5,762 bases of DNA, taken from assembly GCA_964355115.1 (NCBI GenBank), contig CAYHCQ010000179.1, positions 1-5,762 of the forward strand. Reading direction: 5' to 3'. The translations under genes and the position numbers were made by a program. This stretch comes from JANXZO01 sp964355115 (GTDB lineage: Bacteria; Bacteroidota; Bacteroidia; Bacteroidales; FEN-979). Below are positions 1-5,762 of the stretch, piece by piece. A model generated the notes under the pieces. It saw only the letters and a list, made by a program, of their open reading frames with translations, was not told the DNA's origin and searched no databases. How positions within the stretch are numbered: position 1 is the first letter of the stretch; each line of letters starts with the position of its first letter.

Positions 1-22
1 TGCAAACACGCGCGAGTTTGCA
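1..22. repeat. Inverted repeat at the window edge (7-bp arms)
   Basis: TGCAAAC at 1-7 is the exact reverse complement of GTTTGCA at 16-22. The 8-base loop contains the self-complementary core CGCGCG (9-14). It could be part of a terminator or an operator of a gene to the left, but the window cuts it at base 1, so arm length and context are unknown. There is no run of T directly after it on the plus strand, which weakens the terminator reading. Confidence 0.4.
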
Positions 23-51
23 TGTTCGTATGTTGTTCGTTCTCTGTTCGT
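23..51. repeat. Three TGTTCGT direct repeats with an 11-bp period
   Basis: The heptamer TGTTCGT occurs without mismatch at 23-29, 34-40 and 45-51. The 4-base spacers differ (ATGT, TCTC, and TGTA after the last copy). Start-to-start distance is exactly 11 bp, about one helical turn, so all copies face the same side of the DNA. A 7-base unit plus 4-base spacer is the known layout of sites for PhoB/OmpR-type winged-helix regulators (from the family). That this is such a site is inference: the heptamer itself is not a recognised box, and no target gene is visible in the window. Confidence 0.45.
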
Positions 52-207
52 TGTACATCATTTATGTTGATTTTGCTATTTTTGTTATCCATAATTGACC
101 TTTTTTGGTCATTTTCAAAAATCATAATGGACTAAATATCAAATATATGCACTTTTCAAATTGTCCTATAATTAATATTATGTTAAATTGTAAATATAAA
201 ATAATCA
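52..207. other. AT-rich non-coding stretch with no gene
   Basis: No reading frame here resembles a protein, and no tRNA or known ncRNA is recognisable. There is a weak hairpin, TGACC (96-100) and GGTCA (107-111), around six T. Two exact TAnnTTTG strings occur: plus strand 77-84 and minus strand 147 to 140. Neither has a well-spaced TTTG -33 box, and in DNA this AT-rich such strings are expected by chance. The minus-strand one could serve a gene to the left of the window. Confidence 0.5.
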
Positions 208-234
208 GGGATATAGTTTCCGTAACCATACCCC
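190..234 (-). terminator. Probable intrinsic terminator of the gyrA-TPR unit
   Basis: Read on the minus strand, GGGGTATGGTT (234 to 224) pairs with AACTATATCCC (218 to 208). This gives an 11-bp stem with two G-U wobbles and a 5-base loop, ACGGA. It is followed by a T-rich stretch (TGATTATTTTATATTT) and starts 28 bases past the TPR stop codon. On the plus strand the two wobbles become A-C mismatches, so the full stem forms only in leftward RNA, as expected for a terminator of the minus-strand genes. The T tract is interrupted, so termination strength is uncertain. Confidence 0.6.
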
Positions 235-262
235 TGACTCGTTTTATAAATGTAGGACTGCC

Positions 263-1450
263 CTATTTCTTCTGAGCAGCGCTGATCTTCTCGTTGATGC
301 CTTTCACCTTATCCATCTTCCCTGTTCTGGAATAGATTTGCTTCAGCGAATAAAGTGCATTTAAATCGCCGGGTAGAAGTTCAGTGGCTTTTTCCAGATA
401 AGGCAATGCCTTTTCCAGGTAACCATCTGCCTCCTTCTTCAACTTGTCGAACTGTGCAGAGGCATCCAAGGGCAATTTATTTGCTTCATCATTGATAGAC
501 GCAGCTTTGTTGACAAAGATCGCTCCCAGGTTATAATTGGCTTCAAAATATTCAGGATTCAGTACAATAGCCCTGGTATAAGATTTTACGGCATTTTCAA
601 AGGCCGAGAACCGGAATTCAGCTGTTTTACTGCTGTCGGCTGAAAGATTGTCATAGATTGTGCCCAAAGCAAAAGCTACCGATGAATTAGAAGAGTCCTC
701 CTTCATGGCTACCTGCAAGTTTCTCAAGGCTTTATCTGTCTGTCCGAATGTGAGGTATATGTTCGTCTCGGTCAGAAAAATTCTAAGATCACCCGGGTAC
801 AACTGCTGCCCCATTCTTACATATTTCAACGCATTTACAGAATCATTCTCTTGACGATAAATATCTGACAATGTGATAAATAAAGATGGTGACTTATAAT
901 CGCCCTTTAATAATTTAAGATAATACTGCTTGGCATAATCTTTTTCGTTCGCAAGTGAGGCACATGTGGCTGCATTCATTAATGAAAGGGTGTCGGTGAC
1001 ATTTGCCAGTTCGATTACTTCAGCGCCCTTTCCAAAATTTAGCATGGCATCCTTATACTGGCGCTGGTTGTATGCTTCAACCCCGGCATTATAATAGTTG
1101 TTGCGCTGCCAATTGAGTTTGGCAAAAATGTCTTCAAAATACTCCTTTTTGGAATCGTACTCAATCGCCTTTTTATAAGACTCAAGCGCAATCGTTAAAG
1201 GATTAGCCTCCAATGCCTTGAATTTATCATCCTTGGTATTTGAGATCTCAAGGTAGATGTTTCCTCTCAGAAACCAGGCCTTGGCGTCGGATGCAGTACT
1301 TGGATCAAGAATACAGGCGTTAATGGCCTCCATAGCCTTGTCCAATTTTCCATCCTTAAGGAAGTTTGAAGCTGATTGACGGACACTTTTCTGTCCGAAT
1401 GCCATGGTAATGGAAGCCACCAGTACCATAATTAATGCAAATTTTCTCAT
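263..1450 (-). CDS. Exported tetratricopeptide repeat (TPR) protein
   Basis: This protein of 395 residues has a signal peptide followed by helical TPR repeats. The start at 1450 is preferred over an in-frame ATG at 1498: residues 1-19 from 1450 form a classic Sec signal (MRKF, a hydrophobic core, then AFG before Gln20), whereas the longer version would bury it behind 16 polar residues. There is no lipobox Cys, so it is probably a soluble periplasmic protein. TPR-like helix pairs lie roughly at 24-49, 57-97, 119-150, 155-185, 188-218, 223-252, 256-299, 303-359 (with a polar insert) and 362-395. Many end in the usual [A/Y]-x-x-x-[NDP]-P pattern, such as AIVLNPE near 294-300. No catalytic domain is seen. 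TPR arrays bind proteins, so a scaffold or assembly role is inferred. From memory, a TPR gene sits beside gyrA in several Bacteroidota, including tprA (PG1385) of Porphyromonas gingivalis; orthology is not tested here. It ends with TAG and has no Shine-Dalgarno sequence. Confidence 0.88.
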   Translation of the reverse strand: MRKFALIMVLVASITMAFGQKSVRQSASNFLKDGKLDKAMEAINACILDPSTASDAKAWFLRGNIYLEISNTKDDKFKALEANPLTIALESYKKAIEYDSKKEYFEDIFAKLNWQRNNYYNAGVEAYNQRQYKDAMLNFGKGAEVIELANVTDTLSLMNAATCASLANEKDYAKQYYLKLLKGDYKSPSLFITLSDIYRQENDSVNALKYVRMGQQLYPGDLRIFLTETNIYLTFGQTDKALRNLQVAMKEDSSNSSVAFALGTIYDNLSADSSKTAEFRFSAFENAVKSYTRAIVLNPEYFEANYNLGAIFVNKAASINDEANKLPLDASAQFDKLKKEADGYLEKALPYLEKATELLPGDLNALYSLKQIYSRTGKMDKVKGINEKISAAQKK

Positions 1451-1486
1451 TGCGTTGACTGTTAGTATTTTACTTAGTTTGCTGTT

Positions 1487-1519
1487 TTCAACCGGCAAAG
1501 TTATAAAATACCGGTTGAA
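1487..1519. repeat. Perfect 9-bp inverted repeat between gyrA and the TPR gene
   Basis: TTCAACCGG at 1487-1495 and CCGGTTGAA at 1511-1519 are exact reverse complements separated by 15 bases. The arms are GC-containing in an otherwise AT-rich gap, so this is less likely to be chance than the other short palindromes here. It begins 21 bases past the gyrA stop. In leftward RNA it would form a hairpin but is followed by AAACAGC, not a U run, so a simple terminator is unlikely. It brackets the candidate -7 element at 1496-1503, which suggests an operator; an mRNA-processing or stability hairpin is the alternative. Confidence 0.55.
1496..1503 (-). promoter_or_regulatory. Candidate -7 element for the TPR gene
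   Basis: The minus strand reads TAACTTTG (1503 to 1496), an exact match to the Bacteroidota -7 consensus TAnnTTTG. Transcription would begin near 1489, giving a leader of about 40 bases before the ATG at 1450 and excluding the upstream ATG at 1498. No TTTG lies at the usual distance upstream: the nearest, at 1540 to 1537, is 33 bases away, which is too far. It would let the TPR gene be expressed separately from gyrA. Confidence 0.4.
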
Positions 1520-1540
1520 TTAATATTCTATTGTATCAAA

Positions 1541-4168
1541 TTAATTTTCAGGTTCTGGCTCCGGGGATTCCTCAACATTCCCATCGCTTTCTGCATTTTC
1601 CAGCTCCTCATCCGCTATTTCGGAAACCTCTTGAATACTGCCTTCAGCACTATCTTCAAGACTGACTTCAGCACCGCCCTCAAAACTGCCGTCAACCAAG
1701 GTCTCTTCACCCTCCTCGGTTCCCTCTTCCACATCTACTTTTGCTACCGCAGCAATTGAATCACCGTCATCAATCTTTATAAGCCTTACACCCTGCGTGG
1801 CACGACCTACCACCCTTAATGAGGCAACTCCCATCCGAATAATAACGCCGGACCTGTTGATGATCATCAGATCATCGCTGTCGGTCACCTCCTTAATTGC
1901 AATCAGGATGCCTGTTTTATCGGTGATATTGATCGTTTTAACACCCTTTCCTCCACGGTTTGTCACACGGTAGTCATCGAGGTCTGACCTCTTTCCATAA
2001 CCATTTTCAGAAACAACAAGGATGTCGAACTTTTTATCCAATGGCATGCAAATCATCCCGACAACTTCATCATTCGGACCTGCAAGGGAAATTCCACGCA
2101 CACCTGCTGCATTCCGACCCATCGGACGAACTTTTTGCTCGTTGAAACGAATTGCACGGCCCGATTTCAATGCCATCACAACCTCGTCGGTGCCCTGTGT
2201 AAGTTTGGCTTCAAGCAAGCGGTCGCCTTCATTGATGGTAATTGCATTGATGCCGTTCTGGCGCGGTCTCGAATAGGCTTCCAGCGAGGTTTTCTTGATA
2301 GTTCCTCGCAATGTGCATAATATGATGAAGTTAGATTTGATATAATCATCATCTTTCAGGTTCTTTATGTTGATGAAAGCCCTCACCTTATCATCGGGTT
2401 CAATGTTAATCAGATTCTGAATCGCCCTGCCTTTGCCTGCCTTGCCTCCTTCAGGAATTTCAAAAACCCTGAGCCAGAAACATTTACCCTTTTCAGTAAA
2501 AAACAGAAGGTAGTTGTGATTTGTAGCTACAAAAAGGTGTTCCAGGAAATCCTGATCTCTTATGTCGGAACCTTTAACTCCTCTCCCTCCCCTATTCTGA
2601 CGACGGTATTCGGAGAGGGGAGTCCGTTTAATATAACCAAGATGAGAGATCGTAATTACCACATTTTCATCAGCAATGGTGTCCTCAATCCTGAAATCAC
2701 TGGCCGCATAAACGATTTGCGACCTGGATTCATCGCCGAATCTTTGTTTGATATCTCTGAGGTCCTCCTTGATAAGTTCCATCCGGAGCGATTCATCACC
2801 CAGAACACTTTCAAGGTATGCCATTAATTTCATCAGTTCGGCATACTCCTCCTTGATTTTTTCGCGCTCAAGGCCGGTAAGGCGCTGCAGACGCATTTCA
2901 AGGATGGCTTTGGCCTGTATCTCACTTAAACCGAAGGTCTCTATAAGTCCGACCCTGGCTTCATCCGGAGTTTGAGCAGCACGGATAAGGGCAATCACGG
3001 CATCAAGATTATCCAGTGCGATCAGGAGTCCTTCAAGAATATGGGCACGTTTTGCAGCCTCTGCAAGGTCAAACTTTGTACGCCTGATAATTACCTCATG
3101 ACGATGATCTACATAATGGACAATGAGGTCTTTCAGGGTCAGCATCATCGGCCGACCCTTCACCAGGGCAATGTTGTTACAGTTAAATGCAGTCTGCAAA
3201 GCAGTCATCTGGTAAAGCTTATTCAGCACTACATTTGTAATAGCCTCACGCTTAAGTTCATAAACAATACGAACTCCCGACCGGTCCGACTCATCACGGA
3301 TGTCGGATATACCCTCAAGTTTTTTGTCGTTGACCAGGTCGGCTGTCTTCTTGATCATATCCGCCTTGTTCACCTGGTAAGGTATTGAGGTCACAATGAT
3401 CTTTTCACGGCCATGGTCATCCTGTTCGATGGTAGTCTCACCGCGCATGACAATTCGTCCGCGTCCTGTTTCATAAGCCTCCTTTACCCCCTCATATCCA
3501 TAAATAATCCCGCCTGTTGGAAAATCGGGCGCTTTTATGTACTGCATTAATTCAGGAATCGTTATATCATGGTTGTCGATGTAGGCAATAATACCGTCCA
3601 CAACCTCACTGAGGTTGTGTGGGGCCATGTTTGTAGCCATACCTACAGCAATACCTGAAGTTCCGTTTATCAGGAGGTTAGGAATCCTGGAAGGCATAAC
3701 AGTCGGCTCTTCCAGAGAGTCATCAAAATTGAGCCGGAAATCAACCGTATCTTTCTCAATATCAGCCACCATCTCCTCGGCAATCTTACGCATTCTGGCT
3801 TCGGTGTACCTCATGGCAGCAGGACTGTCCCCATCCATTGATCCGAAGTTCCCCTGTCCGTCAACAAGCGGATACCTCAAGCTCCATTCCTGGGCCATTC
3901 TGACCATGGCATCGTATACCGACGTATCTCCATGTGGATGATATTTACCAAGCACCTCCCCTACGATCCTGGCAGATTTCTTATATGACCTGTTTGAAAG
4001 CACTCCCAGTTCATACATTCCGAATAATACCCGGCGATGCACTGGTTTTAGTCCGTCACGCACATCCGGTAACGCCCTCGCGACAATCACCGACATCGAA
4101 TAATCGATGTAGGCTGTCTTCATCTGGTTCTCAATATTTACCGGTACAATTCTTTCTCCAGTTTCCAT
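1541..4168 (-). CDS. gyrA: DNA gyrase subunit A
   Basis: This is the DNA-cleaving subunit of gyrase (GyrA2GyrB2), which introduces negative supercoils using ATP hydrolysed by GyrB. At 875 residues it is complete and matches E. coli GyrA in length. The N-terminal winged-helix and tower domains cover about 1-490. The active site has Arg120-Tyr121 in the AAMRYTE motif, equivalent to E. coli Arg121-Tyr122. The quinolone-determining segment reads GKYHPHGDTSVYD, with Thr82 and Asp86 at the positions of E. coli Ser83 and Asp87. The C-terminal DNA-wrapping domain (about 500-810) shows six beta-pinwheel blades. Its GyrA box is QNRGGRG (524-530), distinguishing it from topoisomerase IV ParC, and a second box-like TNRGGKG lies at 736-742. 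Residues 813-875 form an acidic tail without Lys, Arg or His. The start METGERIVPVNIENQMK fits the family; no Shine-Dalgarno sequence precedes it. The TPR gene follows after 90 bp, and clpC is divergent. gyrB is not in this window. Confidence 0.98.
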   Translation of the reverse strand: METGERIVPVNIENQMKTAYIDYSMSVIVARALPDVRDGLKPVHRRVLFGMYELGVLSNRSYKKSARIVGEVLGKYHPHGDTSVYDAMVRMAQEWSLRYPLVDGQGNFGSMDGDSPAAMRYTEARMRKIAEEMVADIEKDTVDFRLNFDDSLEEPTVMPSRIPNLLINGTSGIAVGMATNMAPHNLSEVVDGIIAYIDNHDITIPELMQYIKAPDFPTGGIIYGYEGVKEAYETGRGRIVMRGETTIEQDDHGREKIIVTSIPYQVNKADMIKKTADLVNDKKLEGISDIRDESDRSGVRIVYELKREAITNVVLNKLYQMTALQTAFNCNNIALVKGRPMMLTLKDLIVHYVDHRHEVIIRRTKFDLAEAAKRAHILEGLLIALDNLDAVIALIRAAQTPDEARVGLIETFGLSEIQAKAILEMRLQRLTGLEREKIKEEYAELMKLMAYLESVLGDESLRMELIKEDLRDIKQRFGDESRSQIVYAASDFRIEDTIADENVVITISHLGYIKRTPLSEYRRQNRGGRGVKGSDIRDQDFLEHLFVATNHNYLLFFTEKGKCFWLRVFEIPEGGKAGKGRAIQNLINIEPDDKVRAFINIKNLKDDDYIKSNFIILCTLRGTIKKTSLEAYSRPRQNGINAITINEGDRLLEAKLTQGTDEVVMALKSGRAIRFNEQKVRPMGRNAAGVRGISLAGPNDEVVGMICMPLDKKFDILVVSENGYGKRSDLDDYRVTNRGGKGVKTINITDKTGILIAIKEVTDSDDLMIINRSGVIIRMGVASLRVVGRATQGVRLIKIDDGDSIAAVAKVDVEEGTEEGEETLVDGSFEGGAEVSLEDSAEGSIQEVSEIADEELENAESDGNVEESPEPEPEN

Positions 4169-4228
4169 CCTTGGAATATAAGTTATTTAATTAATTATCA
4201 GATAGATAATACATTCAATTATATTTAA

Positions 4229-4247
4229 CGAAAGTACTAAAAATCTA
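4229..4247 (-). promoter_or_regulatory. Weak -7 candidates for gyrA
   Basis: Two minus-strand strings match TAnnTTTG at 5 of its 6 fixed bases: TACTTTCG (4236 to 4229) and TAGATTTT (4247 to 4240). Either would place the transcript start about 50-65 bases before the gyrA ATG at 4168. Neither has a clear TTTG at -33, so this is only a best guess at where the gyrA promoter lies. Confidence 0.2.
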
Positions 4248-4289
4248 TGGAAAAACCATGACTTTCAGCTCATTTATTTTTCACTCTTT

Positions 4290-4307
4290 TTAACATGGAA
4301 ATGTTAA
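4290..4307. repeat. 18-bp palindrome TTAACAT-GGAA-ATGTTAA
   Basis: TTAACAT (4290-4296) and ATGTTAA (4301-4307) are perfect 7-bp arms around GGAA. It lies about 40 bp upstream of the candidate clpC -7 element and about 120 bp from the gyrA start, a position suited to an operator or activator site. The arms are AT-rich, so chance is a real alternative. Confidence 0.35.
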
Positions 4308-4348
4308 TAAATAAAGGGTTTTTAGCTATAATTTCGGGATATCCATCG

Positions 4349-4356
4349 TATTTTTG
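4349..4356 (+). promoter_or_regulatory. Candidate -7 element for clpC
   Basis: TATTTTTG matches the Bacteroidota -7 consensus TAnnTTTG exactly. Transcription would begin near 4363, giving a leader of about 75 bases before the clpC ATG at 4439. No good TTTG -33 box lies at the usual spacing. A second, imperfect string, GATTTTTG, at 4395-4402 is a weaker alternative that would give a leader of about 30 bases. Confidence 0.35.
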
Positions 4357-4383
4357 AAGTCATTGCCAATATTTCCGTTTGGC

Positions 4384-4393
4384 AACCATGGTT
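4384..4393. repeat. 10-bp palindrome AACCATGGTT
   Basis: This is a perfect palindrome in the predicted clpC leader, downstream of the candidate -7 element, where a bound repressor could block transcription. Its half AACCATG recurs at 4254-4260 on the same strand. A 10-bp palindrome is short, and function is not established. Confidence 0.25.
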
Positions 4394-4438
4394 CGATTTT
4401 TGTAACAGCCATGACCTTATCTTGATAAACAGCCAATT

Positions 4439-5761
4439 ATGGAAGCCAAATTCTCACAACGTGTTAAAGACGTTCTGATATATAGCCGGGAGGAGGCGCA
4501 GCGCCTGGGAAATGATTACATTGGACTGGAGCATCTCCTGCTTGGTATCATTCGTGAAGGCGAGGGTCTTGCCATCCGCATCCTGCGAAATCTCGGGGTT
4601 GACCTGGCAGAGGTCCGCAAAAAGGTAGAAACGGCAGTTGCCAGCCACAAGGAGAAGCCTGCAGGCGGAGAAAATCTGCCCCTCATAAAACAGGCAGAAC
4701 GGGCATTGAAAATTACTTACCTGGAGGCCAAACTGTTCAACAGTGAGCTGATCGGAACCGAACACCTGCTACTTGCCATTCTTAAGGATGAGAACAACCT
4801 GGTAACCAAAACATTCGACAATGCGGGTGTGAATTATGAGTCTGTTAAGGATGAACTTAAATCAATCCTTACCAGTGGTAAAGAGGAACAATCGTTCGAC
4901 CCGCAGGATATTCTTCCCAAGGATGATGAAGAGGAGGATCCCGACGAAGGAGGCAAGGGTTTCAGCGGAAGTCAGAAAAAGGCGCAGGATTCAAAATCCA
5001 AAACACCTGTCCTCGACAATTTTGGCCGCGACATAACGAAGGCTGCCGAAGAGGGTCGACTCGATCCTATCGTAGGCCGTGAAAAGGAGTTGCAACGCAT
5101 TGCCCAGATCCTGAGTCGCCGGAAAAAGAACAATCCAATCCTTATCGGTGAACCCGGGGTGGGCAAGTCTGCCATCGCTGAAGGGCTGGCACTTCGCATA
5201 GTTCAGCGCAAGGTTTCACGCGCCCTTTTCAACAAACGCCTTGTCTCCCTCGATCTGGCATCACTAGTTGCCGGCACCAAATACCGCGGTCAGTTTGAGG
5301 AGCGTATGAAAGCCGTGCTCAATGAACTGGAGAAAAATCCGAACATCATACTATTTATCGACGAAATACATACCATTGTAGGTGCAGGTAACGCCTCCGG
5401 CTCGCTCGATGCATCCAATATGTTCAAACCTGCCCTTGCAAGGGGCGAAATTCAGTGCATCGGAGCTACGACCCTGGATGAATACCGCCAGTATATAGAA
5501 AAGGATGGCGCCCTGGAACGCAGATTCCAGAAAGTGCTTGTCGATCCCACTACCCCTGAGGAATCTATTGAGATACTGAATAACATCAAAGAGAAATATG
5601 AGGACCACCACCTGGTGAAGTATACCGATGACGCCATTAAGGCATGTGTTGCCCTCACAAATCGATATATTACCGACAGCTACCTTCCCGACAAGGCCAT
5701 CGATGCCCTTGATGAGGCTGGTGCCAGGGTTCACATCTCCAATATTAATGTGCCTGCCTAG
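4439..5761 (+). CDS. clpC: ClpC-type AAA+ unfoldase, N-terminal half (stops early)
   Basis: ClpC is the cytoplasmic Hsp100 chaperone that unfolds proteins and threads them into the ClpP protease. The visible 440 residues hold two Clp_N repeats (about 3-66 and 80-142), an acidic linker (about 147-190) and the first AAA+ domain (about 195-435). The ATPase features are intact: Walker A GEPGVGKS (237-244), pore-loop Tyr282 in KYRGQ, Walker B ILFIDE (304-309), Arg361-Arg362 as arginine fingers, and LPDKAID (416-422) at sensor 2. Family members have about 820-860 residues, adding a coiled-coil middle domain and a second AAA+ domain with the ClpP-docking loop. Here an in-frame TAG (5759-5761) follows NVPA, exactly at the middle-domain boundary, one base before the window ends. 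It may be a true nonsense mutation, a sequencing or contig-end error, or a short form; the product as read could not dock ClpP. The start MEAKFSQRVKDV fits the family, and no Shine-Dalgarno sequence precedes it. Confidence 0.93.
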   Translation: MEAKFSQRVKDVLIYSREEAQRLGNDYIGLEHLLLGIIREGEGLAIRILRNLGVDLAEVRKKVETAVASHKEKPAGGENLPLIKQAERALKITYLEAKLFNSELIGTEHLLLAILKDENNLVTKTFDNAGVNYESVKDELKSILTSGKEEQSFDPQDILPKDDEEEDPDEGGKGFSGSQKKAQDSKSKTPVLDNFGRDITKAAEEGRLDPIVGREKELQRIAQILSRRKKNNPILIGEPGVGKSAIAEGLALRIVQRKVSRALFNKRLVSLDLASLVAGTKYRGQFEERMKAVLNELEKNPNIILFIDEIHTIVGAGNASGSLDASNMFKPALARGEIQCIGATTLDEYRQYIEKDGALERRFQKVLVDPTTPEESIEILNNIKEKYEDHHLVKYTDDAIKACVALTNRYITDSYLPDKAIDALDEAGARVHISNINVPA

Positions 5762-5762
5762 A

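Larger units (their letters stand above)
4169..4438. promoter_or_regulatory. Divergent gyrA-clpC intergenic region
   Basis: These 270 AT-rich bases separate two genes transcribed away from each other and so must hold both promoters. I see no gene or RNA in them. There is no CIRCE element (TTAGCACTC-N9-GAGTGCTAA) and no CtsR-type tandem GGTCAAA repeat, the usual heat-shock operators of clp genes in Firmicutes. Besides the sites listed separately, a 6-bp AT-rich hairpin (ATTATC 4194-4199, GATAAT 4205-4210) falls in the likely gyrA leader. Confidence 0.6.

Noticed and set aside
77..84. Plus-strand TATTTTTG as a promoter
   Set aside because: There is no plus-strand gene downstream before the minus-strand TPR gene. 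In such AT-rich DNA an exact match is expected by chance.
96..111. TGACC-TTTTTT-GGTCA as a terminator
   Set aside because: The stem is only 5 bp with an AT-rich surrounding and a loop of T; too weak to call, and the stronger hairpin at 208-234 already serves the leftward unit.
660..854. A 64-codon plus-strand frame
   Set aside because: It is antisense to the TPR gene, with no start signal or recognisable protein features.
1451..1498. Upstream ATG at 1498 as the start of the TPR protein
   Set aside because: It would place 16 polar residues before an otherwise ideal signal peptide, and it overlaps the inverted repeat and candidate promoter.
1496..1540. TTTG at 1540-1537 (minus) as the -33 partner of TAACTTTG
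   Set aside because: The gap of 33 bases is much longer than the roughly 20 expected.
2972..3388. A 138-codon plus-strand open frame, and other plus-strand frames across 1960-4194
   Set aside because: They lie antisense inside gyrA, whose protein is conserved end to end. Their translations show no recognisable domain and are rich in the Ser, Arg and Cys typical of antisense frames.
4454..5734. Several minus-strand and one +1 frame overlapping clpC
   Set aside because: All are shadows of the strongly conserved ClpC frame and contain no family motif.
5759..5761. Reassigned TAG codon allowing clpC to read on
   Set aside because: The TPR gene itself ends in TAG shortly before a terminator-like hairpin, which indicates that TAG is a normal stop here. 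No recoding signal is visible.
1..5762. Mobile element, CRISPR array, tRNA/rRNA, defence or phage module
   Set aside because: No transposase, integrase, spacer-repeat array or RNA gene signature was seen on either strand, and the three genes are typical chromosomal housekeeping or periplasmic genes.

Overview
The window looks like ordinary chromosomal DNA from a member of the Bacteroidota, most likely Bacteroidales-like, though I would not name a genus. The evidence is the wording of the GyrA and ClpC proteins, the lack of Shine-Dalgarno sequences before every start, AT-rich intergenic DNA with TAnnTTTG-type -7 elements, and a secreted TPR protein downstream of gyrA. From memory, this gene order recurs in the phylum.

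Layout. Bases 1-262 hold no gene that I can support. They contain a short inverted repeat at the left edge, three TGTTCGT heptamers spaced exactly 11 bp apart, AT-rich DNA, and a terminator-like hairpin that ends the leftward unit. Bases 263-1450 (minus) encode an exported TPR-repeat protein. A 90-bp gap follows, carrying a 9-bp perfect inverted repeat that brackets an exact -7 match for the TPR gene. Bases 1541-4168 (minus) are a complete gyrA with an acidic C-terminal tail. Bases 4169-4438 are a divergent regulatory region with weak promoter candidates and two palindromes. Bases 4439-5761 (plus) are the 5' half of clpC, which stops at an in-frame TAG exactly where the family passes from the first ATPase domain into the middle domain. 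The window ends one base later.

How the genes relate. gyrA and the TPR gene run in the same direction 90 bp apart and may be co-transcribed, although the TPR gene may have its own promoter. clpC is divergent and shares only the intergenic region with gyrA. GyrA (DNA supercoiling) and ClpC (protein unfolding for ClpP) are core housekeeping functions with no known joint pathway. The TPR protein probably acts in the periplasm.

I found no mobile element, CRISPR array, RNA gene, phage or defence gene, and no convincing new system. The points most worth checking are the clpC stop codon, the 11-bp phased repeats, and the inverted repeat around the TPR promoter.
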